In this document: positions 29,064 to 39,176 of the stretch, one piece after another
Layout of the letters: every line of letters begins with the position of its first letter
Numbering within the stretch: position 1 is the first letter of the stretch
Source of the DNA: Streptococcus parasanguinis ATCC 15912
Lineage (GTDB): Bacteria > Bacillota > Bacilli > Lactobacillales > Streptococcaceae
DNA: 64,000 nucleotides
Direction of reading: 5' to 3'
Assembly: GCF_000164675.2 (NCBI RefSeq)
Contig: NC_015678.1
Location: forward strand, 868,001 to 932,000
Translations under genes and position numbers: made by a program
Notes under the pieces: generated by a model
Told to the model about the DNA's origin: nothing
What the model saw: only the letters and a program-made list of their open reading frames with translations
The model's database searches: none

Positions 29064-29687
29064 GTGAAACTATATTTTATTCGACACGGACGGACAGAAT
29101 GGAATGAAGAGGGACGTTTTCAGGGATCAAACGGCGATTCTCCGTTGTTACCAGCCTCCATTCATCAGCTTGAAAAATTAGGAAAGCACCTGGCTACTGT
29201 TCCTTTTGATGCAGTATTTGCAAGTGATCTGCCACGAACAGTCCATACCGCACAGATCATCCTCGATCAATTGGAGACACCTCTAGAATTGCAAGCAACG
29301 CCTGCTCTACGTGAGTGGAATTTGGGAAAACTGGAAGGGGCTAAAATTTCTACCATTTCAGCTATCTATCCCCAACAAATGGATGCCTTTCGCCATAACC
29401 TCGCTCGCTTTCAAAATGAAATCTTTGATGCAGAATCAGTCTATGAAACGACTAAACGTACCTGTGATTTTGTAAAAAGCCTGAAAGGAAAAGAGCTCGA
29501 TACTGTTCTCATCGTTGGACACGGAGCTAATTTGACAGCTTCTATTCGAACCTTGCTTGGTTATGAAACAGGAGAACTCCGCAAAAATGGCGGACTAGAC
29601 AATGCCAGCGTGACGATTTTGACAACAGATGATTTTGAGCACTATCACTTAGACACTTGGAACGACACTTCTTATATGGAAGACTAA
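29064..29687 (+). CDS. Histidine phosphatase family protein (phosphoglycerate mutase-like)
   Basis: A 207-residue member of the histidine phosphatase superfamily. The catalytic RHG motif is in LYFIRHGRTEWNEEGRFQG and the second His in VGHGANL. Such small streptococcal proteins act as broad phosphatases; the glycolytic mutase role is unlikely. The GTG at 29064 is chosen as start because AAGGAG lies nine bases upstream and the protein then begins VKLYFIRHG, the family N-terminus; an ATG at 29022 lies within ebsC. Confidence 0.88.
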   Translation: MKLYFIRHGRTEWNEEGRFQGSNGDSPLLPASIHQLEKLGKHLATVPFDAVFASDLPRTVHTAQIILDQLETPLELQATPALREWNLGKLEGAKISTISAIYPQQMDAFRHNLARFQNEIFDAESVYETTKRTCDFVKSLKGKELDTVLIVGHGANLTASIRTLLGYETGELRKNGGLDNASVTILTTDDFEHYHLDTWNDTSYMED

Positions 29688-29718
29688 AAAACACTGATCT
29701 TGCGATCAGTGTTTTCTT
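29688..29718. terminator. Bidirectional terminator between the phosphatase gene and lysS
   Basis: AAAACACTGATCTTGCGATC pairing into ATCAGTGTTTT, with A and T tracts on both sides. Confidence 0.85.
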
Positions 29719-29723
29719 TTAGC

Positions 29724-31432
<1,709 letters not shown>

Positions 31433-31479
31433 AAAAAGGAGCGTGGAGAATCTTGAACCATTCATCCTGACTCGCTCCC
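31433..31479 (-). terminator. Terminator of the macAB operon
   Basis: Minus strand GGGAGCG, a 28-base loop, CGCTCC then TTTTT. It lies just after the macB permease stop. Confidence 0.65.
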
Positions 31480-31486
31480 ATTTTTT

Positions 31487-32824
31487 TTATTCATATCGCA
31501 GTGCTTCGATCGGATTTAACTTAGAAGCCTTATTCGCTGGTAAAATTCCAAAGATAATGCCTACAAAAGCAGAGAAAATAATACTGCCGATAGCGACATT
31601 TAAGGAAATAATCGGTGGTCCTTCTAGGGAGGCTGCTGCGAGTGTTGTAATCAAGCTATTCACACCATAAGCAAGGCCAAGTCCAATTAGCCCACCAATG
31701 ATGGTTAAGACCATAGACTCAATCAAAAATTGAACCAGAATCTTACCCCGAGTTGCACCCAATGCTTTGCGAAGGCCAATTTCTCTCGTCCGCTCAGTGA
31801 CAGAAACCAACATGATATTCATGACTCCAATCCCACCAACTAAGAGAGAAATCCCTGCAATGGCACCGATCACTGTCGTCATAATTCCTACTACTTTGTT
31901 GGTTTCCTCTAGGATGCTATCCAAATTAAAGATTTGGAATTCTCCTTGGCGAACACCTGAAAGTTCTGTTAGCTTTTGAGCAGCCTCGATCCCAGCGGTT
32001 TTAATTTGCTTCACATCCGGCACATGGACGACAATATTTTGAATTTCATCCGTTCCAAATTCAGATGCCAGCTGGGTATTGGCCATCAAGGCACTGCCAC
32101 CTGAAGAAGCTCCATAGAGGGCTGTCCCTGCATTTGGATCCTTGAAAATTCCAACAACACGATAATTGTTGTCTCCAACAGAGACCACCTGATTCAGTGG
32201 ATTCTCCGTTCCAAATAATTGTTGGGCCAATCCTTCATCAAGGAGCACCACCCGTGAGAAATTACTATAGTCTGAAGGGGTTAATTTTCGTCCAGATAAG
32301 AGCTCAACCTTTTTGACAGAAAAATAGGTCTCATTTACCCCTTGGATGTTCACACCGTCTGCTTTTTTCTTTTGAAAAGCAATGGTTGCATTGGAGGTAT
32401 TGCCAACATAGTAACCATCGATGCCTTGAATCTTGGTTAATTCCTTGACCCAAGATTCTTGCACAACTGGTGGTGCTTCTTGGACTTGACCATCAACATC
32501 TTCAGCATTTTCCCCATCGATATCTGATGGAGCAGCCATCCCTCGATCTTCAGCTGCAGGGCCACTTTCGCCTCCACCCTCACCTGTATCTTCAGAAGGG
32601 CCAATATTGATTCCTGTCACATAGCCACTCTTGTTGGGAGAATAAGAGATTTGTACATACTCTTGGTCCTTGGTAAAAGTCTTGGTGACACCAGCTTTCA
32701 TACCATCTCCCAGAGCCATGATGACAACGACAGAAGCAACCCCAATAATGATCCCTACCATGGTCAAGAAAGACCGTAATTTATGACTCATAATCGAGCT
32801 GATCGCAAATTTCCAATTTTGCAT
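31487..32824 (-). CDS. MacB-type ABC transporter permease
   Basis: A 445-residue type VII (MacB/FtsX) ABC permease, working with the ATPase and adaptor encoded upstream; related streptococcal systems export or resist antimicrobial peptides. One N-terminal membrane segment (FLTMVGIIIGVASVVVIMAL), a large extracytoplasmic domain, and three C-terminal membrane segments are visible. Odd feature: at about residues 76-125 the outer domain carries a Gly/Glu/Asp/Pro-rich low-complexity insert (GEGGGESGPAAEDRG and on). The family mechanotransmission motif region ERTREIGLRKALGATRG is intact. Its start overlaps the ATPase stop. Confidence 0.9.
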   Translation of the reverse strand: MQNWKFAISSIMSHKLRSFLTMVGIIIGVASVVVIMALGDGMKAGVTKTFTKDQEYVQISYSPNKSGYVTGINIGPSEDTGEGGGESGPAAEDRGMAAPSDIDGENAEDVDGQVQEAPPVVQESWVKELTKIQGIDGYYVGNTSNATIAFQKKKADGVNIQGVNETYFSVKKVELLSGRKLTPSDYSNFSRVVLLDEGLAQQLFGTENPLNQVVSVGDNNYRVVGIFKDPNAGTALYGASSGGSALMANTQLASEFGTDEIQNIVVHVPDVKQIKTAGIEAAQKLTELSGVRQGEFQIFNLDSILEETNKVVGIMTTVIGAIAGISLLVGGIGVMNIMLVSVTERTREIGLRKALGATRGKILVQFLIESMVLTIIGGLIGLGLAYGVNSLITTLAAASLEGPPIISLNVAIGSIIFSAFVGIIFGILPANKASKLNPIEALRYE

Positions 32825-33519
32825 TAGGTCCCCCTTTCCAGCTTGCTATCTGAGGAGATCACTCCATCACGAATGACGATGCGACGATGCGCAAAGGCTG
32901 CAATTTCTGGCTCGTGTGTAACCATGATAATGGTTTTTCCTTCTTGGTTTAGCTTGGTTAACAAGTCCATTATTTGCTCCCCCGTCTTGGTATCTAGGGC
33001 TCCAGTCGGCTCATCTGCTAAGACGATGGCTGGCTGATTGACAAGGGCTCGAGCAATAGCAACCCGCTGTTTTTGACCTCCTGAGAGCTCTGAAGGCAAA
33101 TGGTGCATGCGAGAATGGAGCTCTACCTTTTCAAGGTATTGCTCAGCTAATTCCTTCCGTTTAGCAGGATGAACTCCTGCATAAATGAGAGGGAGCTCTA
33201 CATTTTGAAAAGCATTGAGCTTGGAGAGAAGAAAGAATTGTTGAAAGACAAAACCGATCTGTTCATTTCGAACACGCGCTAATTTTTTCTCACTGAGATT
33301 TCCAACCTCCTGACCTTCTAGAAAATACTCTCCACTGGTCGGGCGATCCAGCAGGCCAATGACGTTCATCAAGGTTGATTTTCCTGAACCAGACGGGCCC
33401 ATAATGGCCACAAACTCGCCCTCTTCGACTTCTAAATCGATGTCTTTTAAGACACGAAGTTCTTGGTCTCCATTTTTATAGGTTTTATTGATTCCTTTTA
33501 GTTCAATCAATTTTGTCAT
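32824..33519 (-). CDS. MacB-type ABC transporter ATP-binding protein
   Basis: A 231-residue LolD/MacB-type ATPase: Walker A GPSGSGKST, signature LSGGQKQRVAIARA, Walker B IVLADEPTGALD. It powers the permease encoded next to it. The start at 33519 (MTKLIELKGINKTYKNG) is preferred to 33555, since the longer form would begin deep in the adaptor gene; the chosen start still overlaps that gene by 17 bases. Confidence 0.93.
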   Translation of the reverse strand: MTKLIELKGINKTYKNGDQELRVLKDIDLEVEEGEFVAIMGPSGSGKSTLMNVIGLLDRPTSGEYFLEGQEVGNLSEKKLARVRNEQIGFVFQQFFLLSKLNAFQNVELPLIYAGVHPAKRKELAEQYLEKVELHSRMHHLPSELSGGQKQRVAIARALVNQPAIVLADEPTGALDTKTGEQIMDLLTKLNQEGKTIIMVTHEPEIAAFAHRRIVIRDGVISSDSKLERGT

Positions 33520-34660
33520 ATTTTCCGATCTCTTTTCCATCTTCCAGTTTCTCATTAGGATTCACAATAACTTGAGCATCTTTCTTCAAGCCTGACAAGA
33601 TTTCCTGATTTTCAGCATCGGCGTTACCAAGAGTTACTTTTACTTTCTTAGCCTTGCCATTTTCGACCGTCCATACATAACTCGTATCCCCATCAGCCAT
33701 GACACTCGTCACGGGAACAAGGGGATGTTGAGTAGAACTTTTGACTTCAATATTGACAGAAAAGCCTTGTTTGAGTTCCCCAATCTCACTGGTAATATCC
33801 ACTGTGAATGGGTACTTGGCTCCACCGCTTCCTTGTGTTCCACCTGCTGCATTGGCACCTGCTTGACCCGCTTCGGTCGGATAGTTCGCTACATAAGAAA
33901 TCTTTCCTGTCCAGGTTTTATCCGGATAAACCTTGGAAGTGAGGACCACTTCCTGACCTTCAGAGATATTGGCCAAATTGTATTCAGACAATTCCCCTTT
34001 GACTTGTAAATTTCCGTTGCTCACAATGTGAACCAGAGTTTGGTTGGTCCCTGTAGTCGATTTTGAAACATCTTTATTAACTTCGACCACAGTGCCATCT
34101 GTGTTACTCTTGACCGTTGTCGCATCCAGAAGAGCCTTGGCCTTGTTCATATTATCGACCGCATCCAACTTGGCATCTCGTAAATCACTAGCTTGGGAAT
34201 CGACTGTTCGTTGTGTCTGCGAAGCTGATTTGGCATCTGCTTCTTCATCTCCTGTCGTATCAATGGTCACACCATTTGTCAGTAAGTCATTTAACTGACG
34301 ATCTGCCTTTTTGACAGCACGAACGGCTGCATCATAAGCGGTTTGAGCCTCTGTACTGCTATACTGAACAATCGGCTGACCGGCTGTTACTTGATCTCCT
34401 ACATTGACCAAAATCGACTGCAAATCCCCTTTGGTTCCATCAAAATAGACATACTGTTCCTGGTTGGCAGTGACTTTCCCAGTTAACAAGACTGAAGAAG
34501 CGATCGATCCATCCTTGACCGTTTGCACCATTGGAGTTTCTTTCGTGATTGCTTGATCGGGTGTACTTGGGTGCGAAAACATCATCACACTTCCTGTTCC
34601 AATCACCACAATAGCTGCACCTGCAGCTGTAAATAGTTGCCATTTTTTCAATTTCTTCAT
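33503..34660 (-). CDS. MacA-type periplasmic-adaptor-like protein (HlyD/RND family)
   Basis: A 385-residue membrane-anchored adaptor. After an N-terminal membrane segment (LFTAAGAAIVVIGTGSVMMF) it shows a biotinyl-lipoyl-like half (VYFDGTKGDLQSILVNVGDQV), a helical hairpin (about 110-180), and a beta-barrel domain with VKGELSEYNLANISEGQEV. In Gram-positive bacteria such adaptors cap MacB-like permeases on the outer face. First gene of the three-gene operon and divergent from gor; AGAAAAACG precedes the start. Confidence 0.9.
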   Translation of the reverse strand: MKKLKKWQLFTAAGAAIVVIGTGSVMMFSHPSTPDQAITKETPMVQTVKDGSIASSVLLTGKVTANQEQYVYFDGTKGDLQSILVNVGDQVTAGQPIVQYSSTEAQTAYDAAVRAVKKADRQLNDLLTNGVTIDTTGDEEADAKSASQTQRTVDSQASDLRDAKLDAVDNMNKAKALLDATTVKSNTDGTVVEVNKDVSKSTTGTNQTLVHIVSNGNLQVKGELSEYNLANISEGQEVVLTSKVYPDKTWTGKISYVANYPTEAGQAGANAAGGTQGSGGAKYPFTVDITSEIGELKQGFSVNIEVKSSTQHPLVPVTSVMADGDTSYVWTVENGKAKKVKVTLGNADAENQEILSGLKKDAQVIVNPNEKLEDGKEIGKYDKID

Positions 34661-34781
34661 CGTTTTTCTCCATCAAAGAAAGCGTTTTATTCTATACCAT
34701 AGTATACCATATTTCCTTACTTTTCTATCTAAAATTGACACGGCAAAATGAAATTTAAATGCTTGGTAACATGCTAAACCC

Positions 34782-34810
34782 TTGACTTTTGTAACAGTTG
34801 ATATTACAAT
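34782..34810 (+). promoter_or_regulatory. Promoter of gor
   Basis: TTGACT (34782-34787), 17-base spacer, TACAAT (34805-34810); the closest match to consensus in the window. AGGAGG precedes the ATG at 34840. Confidence 0.85.
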
Positions 34811-34839
34811 CAAACTGAAATCCCATTTAGGAGGAAAAC

Positions 34840-36189
34840 ATGAAAGAATTTGATATTATTTCAATCGGTGGAGGTAGTGGAGGAATCGCTACAATGAACC
34901 GGGCTGGGGAGCACGGAGCGCGGGCTGCCGTCATTGAAGAAAAACAATTGGGTGGCACCTGTGTCAACAGAGGATGTGTGCCTAAAAAGATTATGTGGTA
35001 TGGTGCACAAATTGCAGAAGCTATTCGCGATTATGGACCAGACTATGGATTTACTTCTGAACAAATGAGATTTGATTTTGAAACCTTAAGAAAGAATCGC
35101 GAAGCCTATATTGATCGTTCTCGCAATTCCTATGATGGCAGTTTCAAACGCAATGAGGTTGAACGAATTGAAGGACGTGCCCGTTTTGTAGATGCTCATA
35201 CGGTTGAGGTCAATGGGGAAACCATTAAGGCCAAGCATATCGTAATTGCTACCGGTGCCCATCCTTTTATTCCTTCTGTTCCTGGAGCTGAATTTGGCGA
35301 AACGTCTGATGATGTCTTTGCTTGGGAAGAACTTCCTACATCTGTTGCCATTATTGGAGCTGGCTACATTGCAGTGGAACTAGCCGGTGTGCTCCATGCC
35401 CTAGGTGTTCAGACCGATCTCTTCGTTCGCGGTGATCGTCCCTTAAGAAAGTTTGATTCCTACATTGTCGATGGCTTAATGGAAGAAATGGAAAAACAAA
35501 ACCTTCCGCTTCACAAACATAAGGTTCCCATGAAGCTTGAAAAATTTGAAGACGGTCGTGTGAAGATTTATTTTGAGGATATGACCAGCCACGTGGCAGA
35601 TCATGTTATCTGGGCAACAGGGCGAAAACCAAACGTCCAGGATCTCAATCTAGAAGCTGCAGGCGTCACCTTAAATGAAAAAGGATTCATTGCAGTGGAT
35701 GAATACCAGAATACAGTTATTCCAGGAATCTATGCTCTTGGGGATGTTACAGGAGAAAAAGAATTAACTCCTGTCGCTATTAAAGCTGGACGTACTCTTT
35801 CTGAACGACTATTCAATGGAAAAGTCAATGCCAAAATGGATTATACAAACATCCCAACCGTTGTCTTTTCTCACCCCGCTATCGGTACCGTTGGCTTAAC
35901 AGAGGAAGAAGCCCAGCAAACTTATGGAAAAGAGAATATTAAAGTCTATACTTCTCAATTTGCTTCCATGTACACTGCTGTAACCCAACATCGCCAGCAA
36001 GCAAAATTCAAACTCATCACTGCTGGTCCCGAAGAAAGGGTCGTTGGCCTTCATGGTCTTGGATACGGAGTCGATGAAATGATCCAAGGATTTGCAGTTG
36101 CTATCAAGATGGGAGCGACAAAAGCCGATTTCGATGCAACTGTCGCCATTCACCCAACCGGATCCGAAGAATTTGTGACAATGAGATAA
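34840..36189 (+). CDS. gor: Glutathione-disulfide reductase
   Basis: An NADPH-dependent flavoenzyme reducing glutathione disulfide; streptococci import glutathione and use it against oxidative stress. The 449-residue protein has the FAD GxGxxG ([10 protein letters not shown]), the redox pair in [13 protein letters not shown] (Cys41, Cys46), the NADPH fold [13 protein letters not shown], and the C-terminal catalytic HPTGSEEF. Single gene; the terminator is the first hairpin of a dispersed repeat. Confidence 0.95.
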   Translation: MKEFDIISIGGGSGGIATMNRAGEHGARAAVIEEKQLGGTCVNRGCVPKKIMWYGAQIAEAIRDYGPDYGFTSEQMRFDFETLRKNREAYIDRSRNSYDGSFKRNEVERIEGRARFVDAHTVEVNGETIKAKHIVIATGAHPFIPSVPGAEFGETSDDVFAWEELPTSVAIIGAGYIAVELAGVLHALGVQTDLFVRGDRPLRKFDSYIVDGLMEEMEKQNLPLHKHKVPMKLEKFEDGRVKIYFEDMTSHVADHVIWATGRKPNVQDLNLEAAGVTLNEKGFIAVDEYQNTVIPGIYALGDVTGEKELTPVAIKAGRTLSERLFNGKVNAKMDYTNIPTVVFSHPAIGTVGLTEEEAQQTYGKENIKVYTSQFASMYTAVTQHRQQAKFKLITAGPEERVVGLHGLGYGVDEMIQGFAVAIKMGATKADFDATVAIHPTGSEEFVTMR

Positions 36190-36376
36190 AAAATAAGAGG
36201 CTGGGACAAAAGTCCTAGCCTCTCAATTGTTTTTGGATTGTCGAGCAAGACGCAGTGATTGAGTGGGCTCTAATACGCTGATTTCATCAGCTTTTACAGC
36301 CCTACTCAACTGTGCGGAGGTGGGACGACGAAATCGAATTCTATCAAATTACCGATTTCTGTCCCACTCTCTTTTT
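36190..36376. repeat. Structured dispersed repeat, copy A
   Basis: It fills the gor-cyclase gap. Hairpins seen: GAGGCTGGGAC/GTCCTAGCCTC at 36197-36222 (gor terminator), GGGCT..AGCCC enclosing GCTGA/TCAGC at 36265-36303, and GTGGGAC..GAAATCG/CGATTTC..GTCCCAC at 36320-36367. In reverse orientation it shares with copy B (20491-20745) the blocks GAGTGGGA, CCCACCnCCGCA, an 18-base block at 36245-36262 and the GGCTGG end hairpin. Confidence 0.7.
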
Positions 36377-36382
36377 CTTTGT

Positions 36383-37114
36383 TTATGGTAAGATGGCAAT
36401 GGCACGAACAGGTGAACCAGTTGCCTTGTCCCAGTGAGGGAAAGCAATCGAAATCAAAGCACCTACAGCTGGAACTTGGTCCAATTGGTTCAAGACTTCT
36501 ACTTGGTAGATATTTTGTTCCAAAAGGTAGTATTCATTGACCAAGCCATGCTCTGCTGCTGGAATACCTGCATCGGTGTCAAAGGTTTCATGGCCCACAG
36601 CCTTGACATGGCGTTCATGAATCAAGAATTCCAAGGCTTCACGGCTCCATCCTGGACTTTGTTGAACCCCATTTTCGTCTAGGTTACGCATAGCATCTTG
36701 ATCTGGCCAACGTTTTGACCAATCACTACGGAAGGCAACAAAAGCACCCTCAACAATTTGTCCATGCTCTGCCTCAAAGTCTAAGATATCTTGTTTGCTC
36801 AAGATAAAGTTTGGATTGGCTGCAACTTCTTTAGACTTGTCGATAACATAAAGTGGCAAGAGGAGATCTTTGAGGTCAATCTCATCCAACCAACGACCAC
36901 CTTCTACAAAGTGAATCGGTGCATCGATATGCGTTCCGTATTGACCAACCACTGTAAATTTTTGAACATGGAAACCATCTTTTAATGTGAAAAGATCTTC
37001 TTGTTGCAAGGCAGGAAGGGCTGGGAAGTGTGGACTTTCCGCATTGATTTGGTGACTCAAGTCCACCCATTTTTTAGCTTGCAATTCTTTATAAATACTT
37101 AGTAAATCTGACAT
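36383..37114 (-). CDS. Cyclase family protein (kynurenine formamidase-like fold)
   Basis: A 243-residue member of the metal-dependent cyclase/arylformamidase family. The metal-binding HxGTHxDxPxH core appears as GQYGTHIDAPIHF, with the first His replaced by Gln, and the second ligand region as VGHETFDTDAG. Relatives hydrolyse cyclic or formylated amides; tryptophan degradation genes are absent here, so the substrate is open. It is 12 bases downstream of the MetE-like gene with AAGGAGG before the ATG, so a role linked to methionine or one-carbon metabolism is possible (inference). Confidence 0.82.
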   Translation of the reverse strand: MSDLLSIYKELQAKKWVDLSHQINAESPHFPALPALQQEDLFTLKDGFHVQKFTVVGQYGTHIDAPIHFVEGGRWLDEIDLKDLLLPLYVIDKSKEVAANPNFILSKQDILDFEAEHGQIVEGAFVAFRSDWSKRWPDQDAMRNLDENGVQQSPGWSREALEFLIHERHVKAVGHETFDTDAGIPAAEHGLVNEYYLLEQNIYQVEVLNQLDQVPAVGALISIAFPHWDKATGSPVRAIAILP

Positions 37115-37126
37115 GTTTCTTCCTCC

Positions 37127-38269
37127 TTATTCGCCCCAAACTTCAGCGACAATTTCTTTAATCAAACCGATTTTTTTCCATTGGTCTTCTTCTGTCAAAA
37201 TGTTTCCTTCTTCTGTCGAAGCAAAGCCACACTGAGTAGATAGGTAAAGATTTTCCAACGGAACATACTGACTCGCTTCTTTAATACGAGCAATCACTTC
37301 GTCCTTGTTCTCCAATTGACCACTCTTAGATGTCAAGAGGCCTAATACCACTCCTTTACCAGGGGTTACTTCTGCAAGTGGTTCAAAACCACCAGCCCGA
37401 TCAGTATCAAACTCTAGGAAGTAAGCATTGACGGCTTCTTCTCCAAGGAGTTCTTTGGCAATCGGAGCATAACCACCTGATGAAGCCCAAGTGGAATGGA
37501 AGTTCCCACGACAAACGTGCGTATTGACGGTCAAACCAGCTGGAACATGTTGGTAGACATCGTTGTTAAAGGTCAAGAAGAGATCAGCGAGTTCTCGGCG
37601 AACCTCATCTTTTGACTTGCCTTGAGCTGCTCCCCAAGCCGTCAAGAAATTATCGTCTACCAAGACACCCCAAGTACAGTCATCCACTTGAAGGGTCCTA
37701 AGTCCAGCGTCATACAAATCTTGAATCACTTGAAGATAGGCTTGCTTGATGTCTTCACGAACAGCCGCAAAATCAGGATAGATGGTATTCAATTGTTCTA
37801 CATGTTCGGCATCACGGATCAATTCAAAATAGAATTGCGCAGGTGCTGGAATGGTATATTTAGCCTCTACACCATCTACATCTGCTACAAGATCCCGCAA
37901 GAACTTGTAATGCTCTACAAATGGATGATTGGCTCCTGTGATTTTTCCAACGACAAGTGCTGAGTCCGCCTTGGTTGTTTCATCATGGAATTGATAGCCT
38001 TGAGCGGCTTGGACGTGATCAATGCCACCAAAGCCCCAGAAGAAATCCAAATGCCAATAAGCACGGCGGAATTCTCCATCTGTTACTGACTTCAGACCAG
38101 CAGCAATTTCTTTTTCAACAAGGTCACGAATCGCCTGATCTTCTACTTTTGTTAAGTCAGCCTGACTGATTTTTCCAGCTGCGAAATCTTCACGAGCCTG
38201 AACCAAAGTGGCTGGACGAAGGAATGAACCAACATGGTCTACGCGATAAGGTGCATGTGTATGTGTCAA
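37127..38269 (-). CDS. Cobalamin-independent methionine synthase-like protein (YxjG type)
   Basis: A 380-residue homologue of the C-terminal catalytic half of MetE. Zinc ligands are visible in NTHVCRGN and STQCGFAS, with the TDGEFRRAYWHLDFFWG segment of the YxjG/YxjH group. It lacks the N-terminal half of MetE and probably methylates homocysteine, or a related thiol, from another donor. The start is TTG at 38269, with AGAGGAAATCATA upstream. Forms an operon with the cyclase gene; a strong promoter and a palindrome resembling a methionine-regulator box lie upstream. Confidence 0.85.
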   Translation of the reverse strand: MTHTHAPYRVDHVGSFLRPATLVQAREDFAAGKISQADLTKVEDQAIRDLVEKEIAAGLKSVTDGEFRRAYWHLDFFWGFGGIDHVQAAQGYQFHDETTKADSALVVGKITGANHPFVEHYKFLRDLVADVDGVEAKYTIPAPAQFYFELIRDAEHVEQLNTIYPDFAAVREDIKQAYLQVIQDLYDAGLRTLQVDDCTWGVLVDDNFLTAWGAAQGKSKDEVRRELADLFLTFNNDVYQHVPAGLTVNTHVCRGNFHSTWASSGGYAPIAKELLGEEAVNAYFLEFDTDRAGGFEPLAEVTPGKGVVLGLLTSKSGQLENKDEVIARIKEASQYVPLENLYLSTQCGFASTEEGNILTEEDQWKKIGLIKEIVAEVWGE

Positions 38270-38318
38270 TATGATTTCCTCTTTCCTATAACTTTTACAT
38301 TAATTCATCAATGCAACC

Positions 38319-38347
38319 ATTATAGCAGTCCAACACTTGATAAACAA
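38319..38347 (-). promoter_or_regulatory. Promoter of the YxjG-cyclase operon
   Basis: Minus strand TTGTTT (38342-38347), 17-base spacer, TATAAT (38319-38324), leader of about 45 bases. Confidence 0.7.
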
Positions 38348-38380
38348 GGGATTGGGATAATCTAATATCTTTTATATCTA

Positions 38381-38397
38381 TATAGTCTTAGACTATG
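38381..38397. promoter_or_regulatory. Palindrome resembling an MtaR/MetR (MET) box
   Basis: TATAGTCTTAGACTATG contains a 7-1-7 inverted repeat. It is about 35 bases upstream of the -35 of the MetE-like gene, the usual place for a LysR-type activator. From memory the streptococcal MtaR site has the form TATAGTTnnnAACTATA; the match is to the outer half-sites. Confidence 0.5.
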
Positions 38398-38402
38398 ACA
38401 AA

Positions 38403-38430
38403 AAAAGAAGTCCTTGAAGGACCCCTTTTC
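38403..38430 (-). terminator. ydbC terminator
   Basis: Minus strand GGGGTCCTTCAAGGACTTC followed by TTTTTTT. Confidence 0.75.
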
Positions 38431-38643
38431 TTAATTTTTAAATGCATTGAGCATGACTTGGAACTCTTCGTTCGTGAGTGTAATACCTTTTCCCATCTTT
38501 GTATGGTCGGGACTCCAGGTCCGGATATCATACTTAGCAGGAGCACCGTTAAAACTCACACGGTTCAATTCTTTGGTCCAACCCTTGTCATTTTCTGACA
38601 AGACCAGCAAATGTTCTTCGATTTGGAATGAAAATTCTGCCAT
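38431..38643 (-). CDS. YdbC family PC4-like protein
   Basis: A 70-residue protein of the YdbC/PC4 family, small single-stranded-DNA-binding proteins related to eukaryotic transcription coactivator PC4. Characteristic segments are FNGAPAKYDIRTWSPDH and MGKGITLTNEEF. The start at 38643 gives the family N-terminus and has AAGGAG upstream; in-frame codons further upstream to 38730 have no ribosome binding site and overlap the divergent promoter. Confidence 0.85.
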   Translation of the reverse strand: MAEFSFQIEEHLLVLSENDKGWTKELNRVSFNGAPAKYDIRTWSPDHTKMGKGITLTNEEFQVMLNAFKN

Positions 38644-38712
38644 TTCACGACTCCTTTCTTGCCTTCTCATCTCTAATATTCGTAAATTATTTACAAAATC
38701 GTTGAAATTATC

Positions 38713-38718
38713 TATAAT
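38713..38718 (+). promoter_or_regulatory. -10 element of the 105-residue gene
   Basis: TATAAT at 38713-38718, leader of about 24 bases containing TATGGAGAA as ribosome binding site. Confidence 0.55.
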
Positions 38719-38748
38719 ATATTGTATCAAGTTATGGAGAATTTAGCT

Positions 38749-39066
38749 ATGAAAAAATTTCTCGAGATCGTTAAAGACCGAGCAAATGAATTTTTCAATG
38801 GAAAAGTCAGTACCCCTGCCCCATTAGAAGATGAGAGAATTATTGAAATCATTCAACAAGCATTGCGAAAAAAACAAGGGGTACATGTTATTTTTTCAAA
38901 TAAGAGTTTTACAGGCGATATTGTCAAGTATGACCAGGAGCGCCGACAACTGATCGTGAAAAATTTTAAAAAGAGTATGTCAACGATTATTCGGATTTCT
39001 GAGATCCAGAAAATCAGTTTGGTCCCCAATAATATTCGCATCGCCCAACAAAAAGGAGAGGTTTAA
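38749..39066 (+). CDS. Uncharacterised 105-residue protein at the island border
   Basis: I do not recognise the family with confidence. The protein has a basic amphipathic N-terminus (MKKFLEIVKDRANEFF), a helix (RIIEIIQQALRKKQG), then a beta-rich half (VHVIFSNKSFTGDIVKYD, QLIVKNF, STIIRISEIQKISLV) that could fold as a small barrel. The ATG at 38749 is chosen because GGAG lies nine bases upstream; ATGs at 38722 and 38734 are less well placed. Its last codons and terminator lie in a 22-bp sequence that is repeated 2.5 kb downstream, so the accessory island inserted exactly at its 3' end without damaging it. Confidence 0.7.
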   Translation: MKKFLEIVKDRANEFFNGKVSTPAPLEDERIIEIIQQALRKKQGVHVIFSNKSFTGDIVKYDQERRQLIVKNFKKSMSTIIRISEIQKISLVPNNIRIAQQKGEV

Positions 39067-39077
39067 CCCTCTCTTTT
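39056..39077. repeat. Left 22-bp direct repeat of the accessory island (also a terminator)
   Basis: It starts GAGAGGTTTAACCCTCTC and is identical over 22 bases to 41530-41551. It covers the stop codon and terminator of the upstream gene. Confidence 0.85.
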
Positions 39078-39086
39078 ATATTGAAG

Positions 39087-39116
39087 ACAAACGTCATTTT
39101 TGGCGTTTGTTTTTAT
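39087..39116 (+). terminator. Second terminator just inside the island
   Basis: ACAAACGTC..GGCGTTTGT stem followed by TTTTTATT. Confidence 0.65.
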
Positions 39117-39176
39117 TACTTTCAATCTCATTTTCAAAATTTATTTGAGTATCATAAAATATTCTATCAAATTTTA

